Assembly: GCF_963082655.1 (NCBI RefSeq)
Contig: NC_081553.1
Span: forward strand, 22,517,197-22,581,196
Source: Stomoxys calcitrans
Taxonomy: Eukaryota; Arthropoda; Insecta; Diptera; Muscidae
Direction of reading: 5' to 3'
Length of the DNA: 64,000 bases
Under the pieces are notes generated by a model. That model searched no databases and was not told the origin of the DNA. It worked only from the letters and a program-made list of their open reading frames with translations. This document shows, piece by piece, positions 22,458 through 34,676 of this stretch. Within the stretch, counting starts at the first letter, position 1. Each line of letters opens with the position of its first letter. A program made the translations under genes and the position numbers.

Positions 22458-24389
22458 ATATATACGATTTTTAAATTTCAGACTTTTCAAAAACTTTCTC
22501 TCTCTCTCTCACTTTAAAATATTGACCGTCAATCACCGATGCTTATGAAAATTTGGAAACCTTTTGCCAATCGATTGCCAAATCTGCAATATCCAACCTA
22601 TTGCCATGGAGCACATAACTAAATCACTTTGGGTTATTGAAAGAACATTTGAACATTGGAATTTAGACATGGATGACGAGAGAAGATGACGATGACTATG
22701 ACAACACCTGCTAACAACAGCAATAAAGGAATGCATTGCATTCATTGGAATGAAAAGGCTTTCTACACATCATAAGATATAGCATAGCATACTTTTTCCC
22801 CTTCACCTATAGTCGTTGCCTTTTGGAACAATGATTCTAACTTTTTCGAACGAGTTTTAAATTGTTCCGTTTTGGGATGTTTCAATTTTGCCAAAGATCC
22901 CTGTTTCATAGTCGTAGGGAACTTCAATGATTTGGCTAAACCTCATTGCAGCTGCACAAAACAAGGACTTCAGCAGTGTTTCACTTCAGCCAAACAGACA
23001 GATTCTCAGTGAGACAGGTACAGAGTTATTGCTTGCCCAAATGCATGTCTGAGTTATCCTGTGCTTGTGTGTATATCAATGGTTACGTGTCCTTTGTGCA
23101 GTATACTGATAAACATGAAATGCAATAAATGGTTGTCAAAAATTCTTGAATGCAAAGACAAGCAAGCAGTTACTCAGTCATATATAGCATCACCAGAGGT
23201 GCAAGAGTTCGTTTACCAAAGAGTGTTGTTAATACTTTTTCGCACGAATCTGTAAGATTTGATTTTTATAGCAAATTTATTTAAAATCTATTTTATACAA
23301 GATTTCGAGGAAATAAGACAGGTGTAGGTTTCTCGTTACCAATTGTTTTGCTTTTACTTTAAGTATAAAAATGTATTTTTTTATTTTATTTTCCTTAAAA
23401 TTTTAGGTAGACAAATTTTGGGTTGGCAACACTACTCACAACTGCCCGAGGAGAAGAAACTTGCAGGCAACGATAACAACGGCAATCGTTTTTGAGTAGA
23501 ACTTGTAACGCAGGACAATGAAAACAATCAATGAATTCAAATTTGTGTTATTTTATGGCTTCCACTAAAGTCAACTTTCAATAGCTTTGCCCTAACAGAG
23601 AAGCATCTCTCTCTATCTCTTCTCATACACATGTTGTTCTGTTGCCCATACTCCCATATAACTGAGACGACTATGTGTGAGTGTGTCTGTGTGTGTCAGT
23701 GTGCACTCCTATTAAATTTGAGTTGTTTTATTGTTCATATCGCACCCATTTCCGATTTCCTAGTTCTCAGTGGGTATTGTTCTGTGTGTGAGTGTGTATT
23801 TGTTTGTGTCCTTATTTGTCTCTTCTTGTTAGCGTGAGAAAGAGTGAGAGAGAGAGAGAAAGTGACAGAGTGAGCCCGTATGATTGCTGGCACCAAGCTA
23901 TGCCGTTGTTTTCCATCCTAGAGTATGGCAGTTTTGATTGCATGGCATATTTCGGCCATTCAAAATACACAGTAGTCTGAAATACTTTTAAAAGTTTACT
24001 TTTTCGTTTAAGGGGAGCAAATTACTTTTTACGATTTTAAAGAAGGAAGGATATTGTCCAGTGGAAAATTTAATTTGAATTTTTATAGCTACAATTCGCA
24101 ATTCACAGCAAGGTTTGCATGAACAATTAGATGCGCTCCAGCGATTAGGTCAAGGCTTTGTGTTAAACAGTGATATTTTTTTTTTTTTTTTGGGAAAAGG
24201 AAGTTATTTGGGGATGTTAAAAGGAAATGTAAGTTTATTTTGTGGAATGAATTGTTGGAGAATTGATGAGGAATTTTATAGATGGCGGTTTAAAGATACA
24301 CTTGCCAAACTCAAATATTTATTCTTGATTGGTTATCTTATACTATAACCTTCGGTTCAGGGTCCACCATTCGGTTCACCCTGTAGCTA
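22458..24389. other. Single-copy-looking DNA, no gene recognised
   Basis: Contains a (CT)n run near 22500-22512, GT-rich low-complexity sequence at 23670-23705 and a (GA)n run near 23845-23860. No ORF with a recognisable family and no clear exon. Confidence 0.5.
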
Positions 24390-24602
24390 CTCAAGAAGTC
24401 AAATCGCGAAATCGGTTTATGTTGGAGCAATATCAGGTAAATGACGAATGAAGACCACCTGGGCACAAAAAACTTTGCGCAAACTACACCAAATCGATTC
24501 GAATCAAGAATTCATATCCGGGTATCGGTATTTAAGGGGACCTATATCAGCATGTAGTCCGATTCGAAGCTTACTTGGCACGGATGCTGGTAATCATAAC
24601 AA
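24390..24602 (+). repeat. Family B body fragment
   Basis: About one and a half units (CTCAAGAAGTCAAATCGCG, then CTTACTTGGCACGGATG), truncated by the following C element. Confidence 0.6.
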
Positions 24603-25359
24603 AAACCAGTAAGGAAGGGCAAAAGTCGGGCAGTGCCGACTGTATAATACCCTACACCTACCCTTTAAGTACAATGTGCGAGCTCGTGGACCTCGGCGAA
24701 CAAAAATTTGTTCAAACCGGAATAACTACGGTTGACAAATGACAAAATTATTGCAAATTTTCCCAAATCTGACGAACATATATATGGGAGCTATAACTAC
24801 TAGTGAACCGATTTCTGAAATTAAGCAGTTAAGTCGAGAGTCATTAGAAAATCCTTCCTGCAAAATTTTGAGAGAATCGGGTAACAAATGACCATTTTAT
24901 TGCATTATTACTGCAAATCGGACGAACATATATATGGGAGCTATATCCAAATCTGTACCGATTTTTTCAAATTTCAATAGGCCGAAAGACACGCCCATAC
25001 GAAATTTCGAGAAAATCGGCTAACAAATGACCATTTTATTGCAGTATTACTGCAAATCGAGCGAACATATATACGGGAGCTATATCCAAATCTGAACCGA
25101 TTTTTTCCAATTGCAATAGGCTTCATCTCTAGGCCGAAAGACACGCCTATACCAAATTTGAAGACGATCGGATGAAAATTGCGATCTGTAGTTTGTACAC
25201 AAACTAACATGGACAGACGGACAGAGCTAAATCGAATCAGAAAGTGATTCTGAGTCAATCGGTATACTTATCAATGGGTCTATCTCTCTCCCTTTTGGGT
25301 GTTACAAACTAATTCACCAAGTTATAATATCCTATACCACAGTAGAGGTGTAGGGTATA
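24603..25359 (+). repeat. Family C element, short but complete
   Basis: The head AACCAGTAAGGAAGGGC, hairpin AGTCGGGCAGTGCCGACT and ATACCCTACACCT (24647-24659) are followed by three units with ACATATATATGGGAGCTATA. A short tract ATGGACAGACGGACAGAG follows. The tail AGGTGTAGGGTAT (25346-25358) is the exact complement of the head motif. Confidence 0.85.
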
Positions 25360-25493
25360 ATGTCCGTGCCGAATTTGTGTCCTTAAGTTATCCAATTTTC
25401 ACCGGATTGTGACGAAATGGCGTTTACATATACACCCGAGGTGGTGGGTATCCAAAGTTAGGCCCTGCCGAACTTAATGCCTTTTTCCTTGTT
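25360..25493 (-). repeat. Family A head fragment
   Basis: Only the head and part of one unit: TTTACATATACACCCGAGG, GGTGGTGGGTAT, a damaged hairpin (TTAGGCCCTGCCGAA) and CTTTTTCCTTGTT. Confidence 0.75.
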
Positions 25494-26063
25494 TTTCTGA
25501 TTCGTGTTTTCAAAGTAAAACCTTCGAGTTTGCCGGGTGATGGGCTACTAACCCAATGACCCCAACCTATCTTTTTATCGTTCTATAGGTGAACTCTTAG
25601 CACATTTTAGCTCACTTCCTTTAACGGATGTTAAAGGAAGCTACCCAGGTGACACGGGGGGAAGGTTTGTGTCCACTTTTTAGATGAAGGGAGATTAAGA
25701 TAAGAATGGATTTTGCCAAATTGTCAAAACCAAACCCAACCGTTGCTTGGTTTCCAACATCCACAAGTCATTCCCTTTACCTTAATTCTCAAAATTTTCG
25801 GAACTCCGAAATGTTTGCACCAAATTAAGTTAAATAACCGCCTTACAGTGAACCAAAAACACGAATTTGGGCCAAGCAACCTGATGCCCCAACTCTCAAT
25901 CGGAAATATGTCCGTTTGAGGGGTGACTGGGACTATGTGGGTATTTGAAAGTAGGTTAAGAATTCGACATACAAATTTTGATTTAGGTTGCTTCAAAGAG
26001 TGAGCCACCCTATTTTAGGAACATTCTGTGAAAAAAATTTGTAAATGGTACATTTAAAAAAGA
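25494..26063. other. Single-copy-looking DNA, no gene recognised
   Basis: No A/B/C units. Short ORFs on both strands have no recognisable family. Confidence 0.45.
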
Positions 26064-26849
26064 ACCAAGTAAGAGTGTGCTAAGTTCAGTTGGACCGAAT
26101 CTTATATACCCTCCACCATGGATCGCATTTGTCAAGTTCTATAAATAACAAACCAAAAAATATTGAATAAGAATATGCTATTGTGTAATATTTCAGTTCA
26201 TTCGGATAAGAATTGCGCCTTGTAGGGGTACAAGAAGCAAAATCGGGAGATCGGTTTATATGGGAGCTGTATCAAGCTATTGATCGATTCAGACCATATT
26301 AGACACGTATGTTGAAGGTCATGAGAAAAGTCGTTGTAAAAATTTTTTTCCAAATCGGATAAAAATTGTGCCCTCTAGCGCCTCAAGAAGTTAAGATCCC
26401 AGATCGGTTTATATGGCAGCTATATCAAAACATGGACCGATATAGCCCATTTACAATCCCAACCGACCTACACCTAAGAAGAAGTATTTGTGCAAAATTT
26501 CAAGCAGCTAGCTCCAATCCTTCGAAAGTAAGCAAGCTTTCGACAGACTGACAGACGGACGGACAGACGGACGGACAGACGGACGGACGGACAGACAGAC
26601 GGACAGACGGACGGACAGACGGACGGACGGACAGATGGACAGACAGACGGACGGACAGACGGACAGACGGACAGACGGACAGACAGACAGACAGACGGAC
26701 AGACAGACAGACAGACAGACGGACGGACAAACGGACGGACTGACGGACATGGCTAGATCGACTTAAAATGACATGACGATCAAAAATATATACACTTTAT
26801 GGGGTCTTCGATGCATATTTCGAGGATGCATATGCTGGAGGGTATAAAA
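26064..26849 (+). repeat. Family B element, complete but short
   Basis: The head AACCAAGTAAGAGTGTGC and ATACCCTCCACCATGG are followed by two units, an expanded GTCY tract, the core with (TA)n (AAAATATATACACTTTATGG) and a decayed tail (GCTGGAGGGTATAAAA). Confidence 0.85.
26542..26749. repeat. Expanded (GTCY)n tract, 208 bp
   Basis: Plus-strand GACAGACGGACG-type tetramers (GTCY on the minus strand), irregularly mixing ACAG and ACGG, at the position of the short tract in unexpanded B copies. Confidence 0.95.
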
Positions 26850-28229
26850 TAAAATCCATAAATTTTAATTTCTCAAAAAAAAAAAAAATATTTAAGCAAA
26901 TTTCCACAAACAATAACTGCTGAAATCCTAAGCCATTAATTTTGAGTATAATTTTCACACACTGTCCCAAGTTGCACTTTTTTCCCAATGAACTTGCAAT
27001 GGTGGCGATACTCGTGTATGTCCATTGAAGTGTACGTTTGAGTGTTTGTATGCGCGCTTTATATTCAGCGACTACTTGAAGACGTTCTTACGTGGCCCGG
27101 TCTGAAAAAAAAAAATGTACCTCAAGCTACTATCTTAAGTTTCCCTGCCATACATTCACTCATATATATTCATTCTACTCTATAACGCATATATTTTGTT
27201 TTGTATGCTGACTTTAATGCCATTCACAGAATATTTCATATCATTGGTGGGTTGCTTGGTCGTTTTCGCTTGCCACTTGCCACTTTATTGTAGCTGTAGT
27301 CGCGTAGCCGTCGTATTGTACTTGGTTTCTGGTGTCGCCCATTAAATATTCATGACAATTCAAGGATTTCATGCAGAAGAGCCGTCATACAACAGCGAAT
27401 TTTATGCTTATTTCTTTATATTATTATCATTTTTTTTCCTAGGTTCTGCCTTACTTTGTTTTTTGTTGGTGTAGTTTTTTGTGTGTTGCTTTCATGCTCC
27501 TTTTCTTGGTTTCGGTTTTTTTTTTGTTTTGCCCTGCTTGGCTTTCTTTAAACAATTTATAATAAATTGTTTTTCTTTCCAGCAGAGTGTCAATAAATTT
27601 GCAAATGAATGTATCATCCTAGAGCGATAGTGCTCTCTTGAATGGCAAAAGCAAAGGCATTGCCTAGACTTAGTCCTTAGTCCTAACGCTATGGCGCTGT
27701 GGCTCTTTATGGCCATAAGGAATGACAACAACAACAACACCAAAACACACAATATAAAAAAATCACAAATAGCTTCGCTTCATGGCAAATGTTTTATTAG
27801 ATCTTTAGCACGCTAGAATGCATGCGTATGTTGAAAAAGAAAAAAAAATCATCGCGAGTGTTGTAACTTTGGCAGCAATAGTTGGGTGCTAAATCAGCGC
27901 TATTGTCACGATTAGTGGGTAAATTCATTCATTTATATTACAATTTGCTCAGGGGGAGTTTTTGTTTTCTCATACTAATGCAAAGAATGGTGATATTTGG
28001 GGATTATTTAGGGAGAAATTAAGGAATGGAAATTGTAGCAGGAGAATTTTTTAAATTTCTTTAAATTTTGGGAGATTTAAGAGAAAATTGTTGTGCTTGT
28101 CTTAATTTGAGGTTTTAAAGAAAAATAATTTTGGTTCAAAACAGGGTAGGGCAAGGGGATTGTGAATGCAAGTTCATGATTTTCAATAGTTTTGAATGAG
28201 ATGCAATTCTCTTAAGGGCACGCCAAGAT
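26850..28229. other. Single-copy-looking DNA, no gene recognised
   Basis: AT-rich with several homopolymer runs. Minus-strand ORFs are short and unassigned, and no supported exon was seen. Confidence 0.5.
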
Positions 28230-28620
28230 TTTTTATACCCTCCACCATATGATGGGGTTCGTAAAACATCGAAATATTCATCTGAGATCCAACAAAAGTG
28301 TTGGGTTGCCCAAAAAGTAATTGCGGATTTTTCATATAGTCGGCGCTGACAAATTTTTTCACAACTTGTGACTCTGTAATTGCATTCTTTCTTCTGTCAG
28401 TTATCAGCTGTTACTTTTAGCTTGCTTTAGAAAAAAGTGTAAAAAAAGTATATTTGATTAAAGTTCATTCTAAGTTTTATTAAAAATGCATTTACTTTCT
28501 TTTAAAAAATCCGCAATTACTTTTTGGGCAACCCAATATATGTATCCTCGATCATCTTGATATTCAAAGTCGATGTAGCCATATCCGTCCGTCTGTCTAA
28601 AGCACTCTAATTTTCGAAGC
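28230..28620 (-). repeat. Family B tail part, interrupted twice
   Basis: TTTTATACCCTCCACCATATG at 28230 starts the tail. A MITE sits in it at 28301-28536. The core, a short GTCCGTCTGTC tract and ACTCTAATTTTCGAAGC follow. A family A element then interrupts the copy, which resumes at 30611. Confidence 0.8.
28301..28536. mobile_element. Mariner-type MITE, 236 bp
   Basis: The 32-bp terminal inverted repeats are perfect; they start TTGGGTTGCCCAAAAAGTAA and continue to GCGGATTTTT. There is no coding capacity. The right flank is TA and the left flank is TG, probably a mutated TA target duplication, since the empty B site reads ...AAAGTATAT.... The TA target and TIR style indicate a Tc1/mariner-mobilised element. 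Confidence 0.9.
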
Positions 28621-30610
28621 AAAAAGTAAAAAGGCGTTAAGTTCGGCCGGGCCGAACTTTGTATACCCACCACCTCTGGTATATATGTAAACCACCTTTC
28701 AACAAAATCCGGAGAAAATTGCATACCTTATGTCCCATAGCAGTTACATCGAAATATGTTCCGATTTGGACCAAAGACTAATAAGTACAAGTCAATGTTC
28801 AATTGTGTATAACAAAATATTGGTCTTTTTAGTAGCTTTATCTAAAAATAAACTGATCTTAACCATATACGGCACGAATGTCAAAAAACCTAATATAGGT
28901 CACTGTGTCAAATTTCAGTAAAAACGGATTAAAAATGGACCTTTTATGGGGCCAAGACTTTAAATCGATATATGGGTCTATATGACTATATCCAAATCTG
29001 CACCGATTTGGGCCAAGTTGCAGAAAAATATCGAATAGCCCAAGACAACGCACTGTCCCCAATTTCGGCGATATCGGATAATAAATGCGCTTTTTAAGGA
29101 CCCAAAAGCTTAAATCGAGAGATCGATCTATATGGCAGCTATATTCAAATGTGAACCGATCTGGGCCAAATTGAAGAAAAATATTGAAGGGCCTAACATA
29201 ACTCACTGTCCCAAATTTCGGCGAAATCGAATAATAAATGTGCCTTTTATGGCCCTAAAACCGAGAGATCGTTCTATATGGAAGCTATATCCAGATTTGG
29301 ACCGATCTGAGCCAGATTGAAAAAAGATGTCAAAGGGCCTAAGAAAACTCACTGTCCCAAATTTCGGCGAAATCGAACAATAAATGTGCCTTTTATGAGC
29401 CCAAGACACTAAATCGAGAGATCGGTCTATATGGCAGCTATATCCAAATCTGGACCGATCTGTGCCATATTGCAGAAGGATATCGAGGGGCCTAAAATAA
29501 CTCACTGTCCCAAATTTTGGCGAGATCTGACAATAAATGCGCCTTTTATGGACCCAAAAACTTAAATCGAGAGATCGGTCTATATGGCAGCTATATTCAA
29601 ATCTGGACCGATCTGGGACAAATTGAAGAAGGACGTCGAAGAGCCTAACACAACTCATTGTTTTAAATTGCAGTGACATCGGACAATAAACGCGCCTTTT
29701 ATGGCCCTAAAACCTAAAACCGAGAGATCGTTCTATATGGAAGCTATATCCAGATCTGGGCCGAACTGAGCCAGATTGAAAAAAGATGTCAAGAGACCTA
29801 AGAAAACTCACTGTCCTAAATTTTAGCAAAATCGGACAATAAATATGCCTTTTATGGGCCCAAGACACTAAATCGAGAGATCGGTCTATATGGTAGCTAT
29901 ATCCAAATTTGAACCGATTTGAGCTACATTGACGAAGAATATTGAAGGGCCTTACACAACTCACTGTCCCAAATTTCAACAAAATCGGATAATAAATATG
30001 GCTTTTATGGGCCTAAGACCCTAAATCTGAGGATCGGTCTATATGGCAGCTATATCCAAATCTGAACCGATTTGGGCTAAATTTACGAAGTATGTCGAAG
30101 GGCCTAGCACAACTCACTGTCTCAAATTTCAGCAAAATCGGATAAAAAATATGTCTTTTTCGGGCCTAAGACCCTAAATCGGAGGATCGGTCTATATGGC
30201 AGCTATATTCAAATCTGTACCGATTTGGGCTAAATTGACGAAGAATGTCGAAGCTAAATCTGACAATAAATGTGGCTTTTATGGGCCTATGACCCTAAAT
30301 CGGAGGATCGGTCTATATGGGGTCTATATCAAGATATAGTCCGATATAGCCCATGTTCGAACTTAACCTGCTTATGGACAAAAAAAAAAGAATCTGTGCA
30401 AAATTTCAGCTCAATATCTCTATTTGTAAAGACGGCAGCGTGATTTCAACAGACAGGCGGACAAACGGACGGACATGTCTAGATCGTCTTAGATTTTTAC
30501 GCTGATCAAGAATATATATACTTTATAGGGTCGGAAATGGATATTTCGATGTGTTGCAAACGGAATGGCAAAATGAATATACACCCATCCTTCGGTGGTG
30601 GGTATAAAAA
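28621..30610 (+). repeat. Family A element, complete, nested in family B
   Basis: The head AAAAAGTAAAAAGGCG has a perfect hairpin (AGTTCGGCCGGGCCGAACT) and TATACCCACCACC at 28662-28674. About eleven ~153-bp units follow, then the tract GACAGGCGGACAAACGGACG, core and (TA)n. The tail GGTGGTGGGTATA (30594-30606) is the exact complement of the head motif. It splits a B copy at the site CGAAGC...GCTAGG, with AAAAAG on both sides. Confidence 0.92.
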
Positions 30611-32717
30611 GGCTAGGTGCTTGAAATTATACACGATTACTTCCTATTAGAATGAGTGGGTTGGGGTTGTAAATGGGCAGTGTCGGTCTATGTTTTGATA
30701 TAGCTCTTGTATAAACCGATTTGGCTGAAATTTTGCACCAAGTTTTTCATTTAGACTTCTCAGACCTGTACCAAGTATGCTTCAAATAGGTTCATAACCT
30801 GATATAGCTCCTATATAAACCGATATTGGATCTTGAATTCGTCAGCCTCTAAAGGGCGCAATTATTATCCGATTTGGCTGCAATTTGTCATAAAGTGTTG
30901 TGGTTTGACCATCAGTAGCTGTGGCAAGTATAACCCATATCCGTTCATAACCTGATATAGCTCCTATATATCCTATATCTTGGGGTAGATGGTGCAGTTA
31001 TCATTCGATATGGCTGAAATATTGCATGAAGTGTTGTGGTTTAACCATCAGCAACTGTGCCTAGTACAGCCCAAATAGGTTTATTACCTGATATAGCTTC
31101 CACATAAACCGATCTCAGGTCTTCACTTCTTGAGCCTATAGAGGGCGCAAATATCACTCGATATTTCTGAAATTTTATTATCCGATTTAGCTGAAATTTT
31201 TCATTCAGTGTTGTGGATTGACCATCAGTAACTGCGGCAAGTATAACCCATATCGGTTCATAACCTGATATAAGTCCTATATAAACCGATCTCGTATCTT
31301 GGGGTCTTGAGCTGCTAGATGGCGCAATTATCATTTGATATGGCTGAAATATTGCATGAAGTGTTGTGGTTTAACCATCAGCAACTGTGCCTAGTACAGC
31401 CCAAATAGGTTTATTACCTGATATAGCTTCCACATAAACCGATCTCAGGTCTTCACTTCTTGAGCCTATAGAGGGCGCAAATATCACTCGATATTTCTGA
31501 AATTTTTTTATCCGATTTGGCTGAAATTTTACATAAAGTGTTGGGGTTTGACCATCAGTAACTGCGGCAAGTATAACCCATATCGGTTCATAACCTGATA
31601 TAAGTCCTATATAGACCGATCTCGTATCTTGGGGTCTTGAGCTGCTAGATGGCGCAGTTATCATTCGATATGGCTGAAATATTGCATGAAGTGTTGTGGT
31701 TTTACCATCAGCAACTGTGCCTAGTACAGCCCAAAACGGTTTATTACCTGATGTAGCTTCCATATAAACCGATTTCAGGTCTTCACTTCTTGAGCCTCTA
31801 GAGGGCGCAATTATCAATTGATATTTCTGAAATTTTATTATCCGATTTGGCTGAAATTTTTCATAAAGTGTTGTGGTTTGACCATCAGTAACTGTGGCAA
31901 GTATAACCCATATCGGTTCATAACCTGATATCATTCGATATGGCTGAAATATTGCATGAAGTGTTGTGGTTTAACCATCAGCAACTGTGCCTAGTACAGC
32001 CCAAATCGGTTTATTGCCTGATATAGCTTCCCCGATCTCAGATCTTCACTTCTTGAGCCGCTAGAAGGCATAATTCTTACCCGATTTGGCAGCAATTTTG
32101 AAACAAGTGTTTTACTTTGACTTCTAATACCTCCACCAAGTATGGTTTAAATCGGATCGTAACCTGATATAGCTCCCATATAATCCGATCTTGAATATTG
32201 AATTCGTGAGCCTCTAGAGGGCGCAAGCATAATCCAAGTTAGCTGAAAACTTTCATGAAGTGTTGTGGTTTGACCATCAGTAACTGTGTCAAGTATAGCC
32301 CAAATCGGTTCATTACCTGATATAACTCCCATATGAACCGATTTCGGATCTTTATTTCTTGAGCCGCTAGAGGGCGCAATTCTTATGTGATTCAGCTGAA
32401 ATTTTGCACAAAAACGTCTTCTATGACATTAAATATACGCGCTTAATATGTTCCGAATCGGTATATAATTTGATATAGCTATCATATAAATCGATCTCCC
32501 GATTATACTTCTTGAGCCTCTAAAGGGCGCAATTCTTATCCGATTTGGCTGAATTTTTGCACAAAGTGTTTTATTTTGAGTTTTAACACCTGCACCAAGT
32601 ATGGTTTCAATCGGGTCGTAACCTGATATAGCTCCCATATAATCTGATCTTGAATATTGAATTAGTGAGCCTCTAGAGGGCGCAAGCATAATCCGATTTA
32701 GCTGAAAATTTTCAGGG
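30611..32717 (-). repeat. Family B body, continuation after the nested A element
   Basis: Resumes at GGCTAGGTGCTTGAAATT, the sequence that follows CGAAGG in uninterrupted B copies. About thirteen units are present, including a higher-order duplication. It stops without a head where another B tail begins at 32718. Confidence 0.85.
31011..31940. repeat. Higher-order repeat, ~330-bp period
   Basis: TGGCTGAAATATTGCATGAA occurs at 31011, 31341, 31671 and 31941 (spacings 330, 330, 270). Copies one and two look identical over their first ~160 bases. Each period holds more than one basic unit; the last has a 60-bp deletion. Confidence 0.85.
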
Positions 32718-33015
32718 TTTTTTATACCCTCCACCATAGGATAACGGTATACAATTTCGTCATTCTGCTTGTAACTACTCGAAATATTCGTCTAAGACCC
32801 CATAAATTATATATATTTTTGATCGTCATGACATTTTAAGTCGATGTAGCCTTGTCCGTCTGTCTGTCTGTCCGTCCGACCGTCGGTCTGTCGAAAGCAC
32901 GAAGGAGTAAAGCTAGCCGCTTGAAATTTTGCACAAATACTTCTTATTAGTGTAGGTCGGTTAGGATTGTAAATGGGCTATATCGGTCCATGTTTTGATA
33001 TAGCTGGCATATAAA
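32718..33015 (-). repeat. Family B tail fragment
   Basis: TTTTTTATACCCTCCACCAT, (TA)n, core, GTCY tract GTCCGTCTGTCTGTCTGTCC, then AAGCACGAAGGAGTAAAGC, in which the TAACTTTC segment is deleted, and less than one unit. Confidence 0.8.
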
Positions 33016-33150
33016 CAACAATTTTCTAACGATCTGTTTAGTAGTCGGTTCACATTTAGATGTAGCTCTCATATACATATATAATTATTGGGTAGGTGTA
33101 GGGTATTATAGAGTCGGCTCCGGCCAACTTTTGCCTTTCCTTGATGGTTT
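33016..33150 (-). repeat. Family C head fragment
   Basis: TAGGTGTAGGGTATTA, the hairpin GAGTCGGCTCCGGCCAACT (imperfect) and GCCTTTCCTTGATGGTTT. Only part of one unit remains. Confidence 0.75.
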
Positions 33151-34676
33151 TAATTCAATTTTAATAACAAAACGTTCGTATCAGAAAATGTCTCACAAAG
33201 TTCTGTTGCTTTTAAGAGTAAAAGCTGGATTAGCTGTGGGTAAAGCGGAGCATCCCACATACGTGCCAAATATGAACCGAATATTTTACCATATTTCGAT
33301 ATAGTTGTCATTTAGAAAAGCATTCTTGAGCAACATTTCGCTCCTTCCAATAGCATTTATTTATAACAAATTTAATGTATTCAGTTAGTATATGTATAAT
33401 ATATTGAACTTATAACTCATATCCAATGTCTGTCTCAATTCTTTACCCTGTCTGCCAATTTGGCCCGGCCATCAATAAACTGCATGGCAAGTTCATATAT
33501 GATTTATTACTCATATTTCTTGACATTTAAGGTTGAGTTGATCAATAAATTCTCCATTGAATTTTATTGTGCATAATTTTTTTTTTTGCTTGTACTATAT
33601 AACTCACACTGCTGTAGAAATAAATTTTACCTCGTTATCCTTTGTAGAGATAAACAGTTCATTTGTGTGAGTATATGTTTGAGTGCCATCCATACACATG
33701 TCATTGTTGAAGTTTCTTGTTTTATTACATTGCATGCATTTATAACTTCCTTCTATTTATGATTATTGTCTTAAAATGTCAAAAAATTCTTCTCTTATAA
33801 TCCAGAATATTTATGTAATTTTTAAACTTTGGTTTATTTTTTATTACAAAATGAAATTTTTCTTTTACGAGATGGTTAACCTTCACTAGGGTTTTTTTTA
33901 TGTAAAATATACCAAAGGATTATAAATAACACAATACGCACACCAGTACTAAAAGGCACAACAGTTTGTTATGCAAAAATTTAGAACAATTAAAGAATAT
34001 GAATATTTGGATTATTTGAATAAATATTAGATCTGTGGCATTAAACAATTTTGGATGTTGGTGATTCTGGAGAATATTTTATGTATTCATGTAATGCTAT
34101 AACTTTAGAATTCATTTGGTTATTGCATAAATTGTGGTAAATTTGAAAGGAGCAAAATGTTATGTTTTATGATATTCAATCCTTTTATGGATTCCTGTAT
34201 GAGCACAAAGGTTTATGCCTTATGTACAGGGTGGCTGATGAAAGCCGCTACCAAAAAAAAATGTAATAACTTTTTTTCTATTTAATAATAATAATTTAAT
34301 AATTAATTTAATTAATTAATTAATTAATTTAATTAATAATAATTTAATAATTAATTTAATAATTTAATTTAACATGAATAAAAGAAAAATGTATTCCATA
34401 CACCGAAAAAAAAATGTAGCAATATTCATCATTGTAGCAATATTCATCAGCCACCCTGTAGAAAAGAATTTTTAAACTATAATTGAGCCCTGTGGCTTAC
34501 ATATCGTTTATGGGGTTTTATAACAATTTTGCACAGCAAATCAAATATTTCGGGTAAAACAAAAAAATTGGCAGAAACGGATTTTTTTATTTTATAATAA
34601 TGAATTTTTTTGTTTTGAAGAAAACTACAAGAACAAATGAATTATGAACTATTAAAGGAGATTTAAAACAAGCAAA
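33151..34676. other. AT-rich single-copy-looking DNA with a MITE
   Basis: No gene recognised. Besides the MITE at 34227-34458 it has an A/T-only stretch of AATTA/TTAAT words at about 34283-34372, which lies inside the MITE. Confidence 0.5.
34227..34458. mobile_element. Tc1/mariner-type MITE, 232 bp
   Basis: Ends CAGGGTGGCTGATGAA (34227-34242) and its complement at 34443-34458 form a 16-bp perfect inverted repeat, flanked by TA on both sides (34225-34226 and 34459-34460). The interior is AT-rich and non-coding. Near the right end a 20-bp AATATTCATCATTGTAGC segment is tandemly repeated. Confidence 0.85.

Noticed and set aside
31041..31934. Minus-strand ORFs with a ~51-residue repeat (Ala-Ile-Ser-Gly-Asn-Lys-Pro motifs)
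   Set aside because: Open only because the 153-bp unit is a multiple of three and stop-poor in this frame. Other copies are broken, so there is no evidence of coding; kept only as an observation on unit length.
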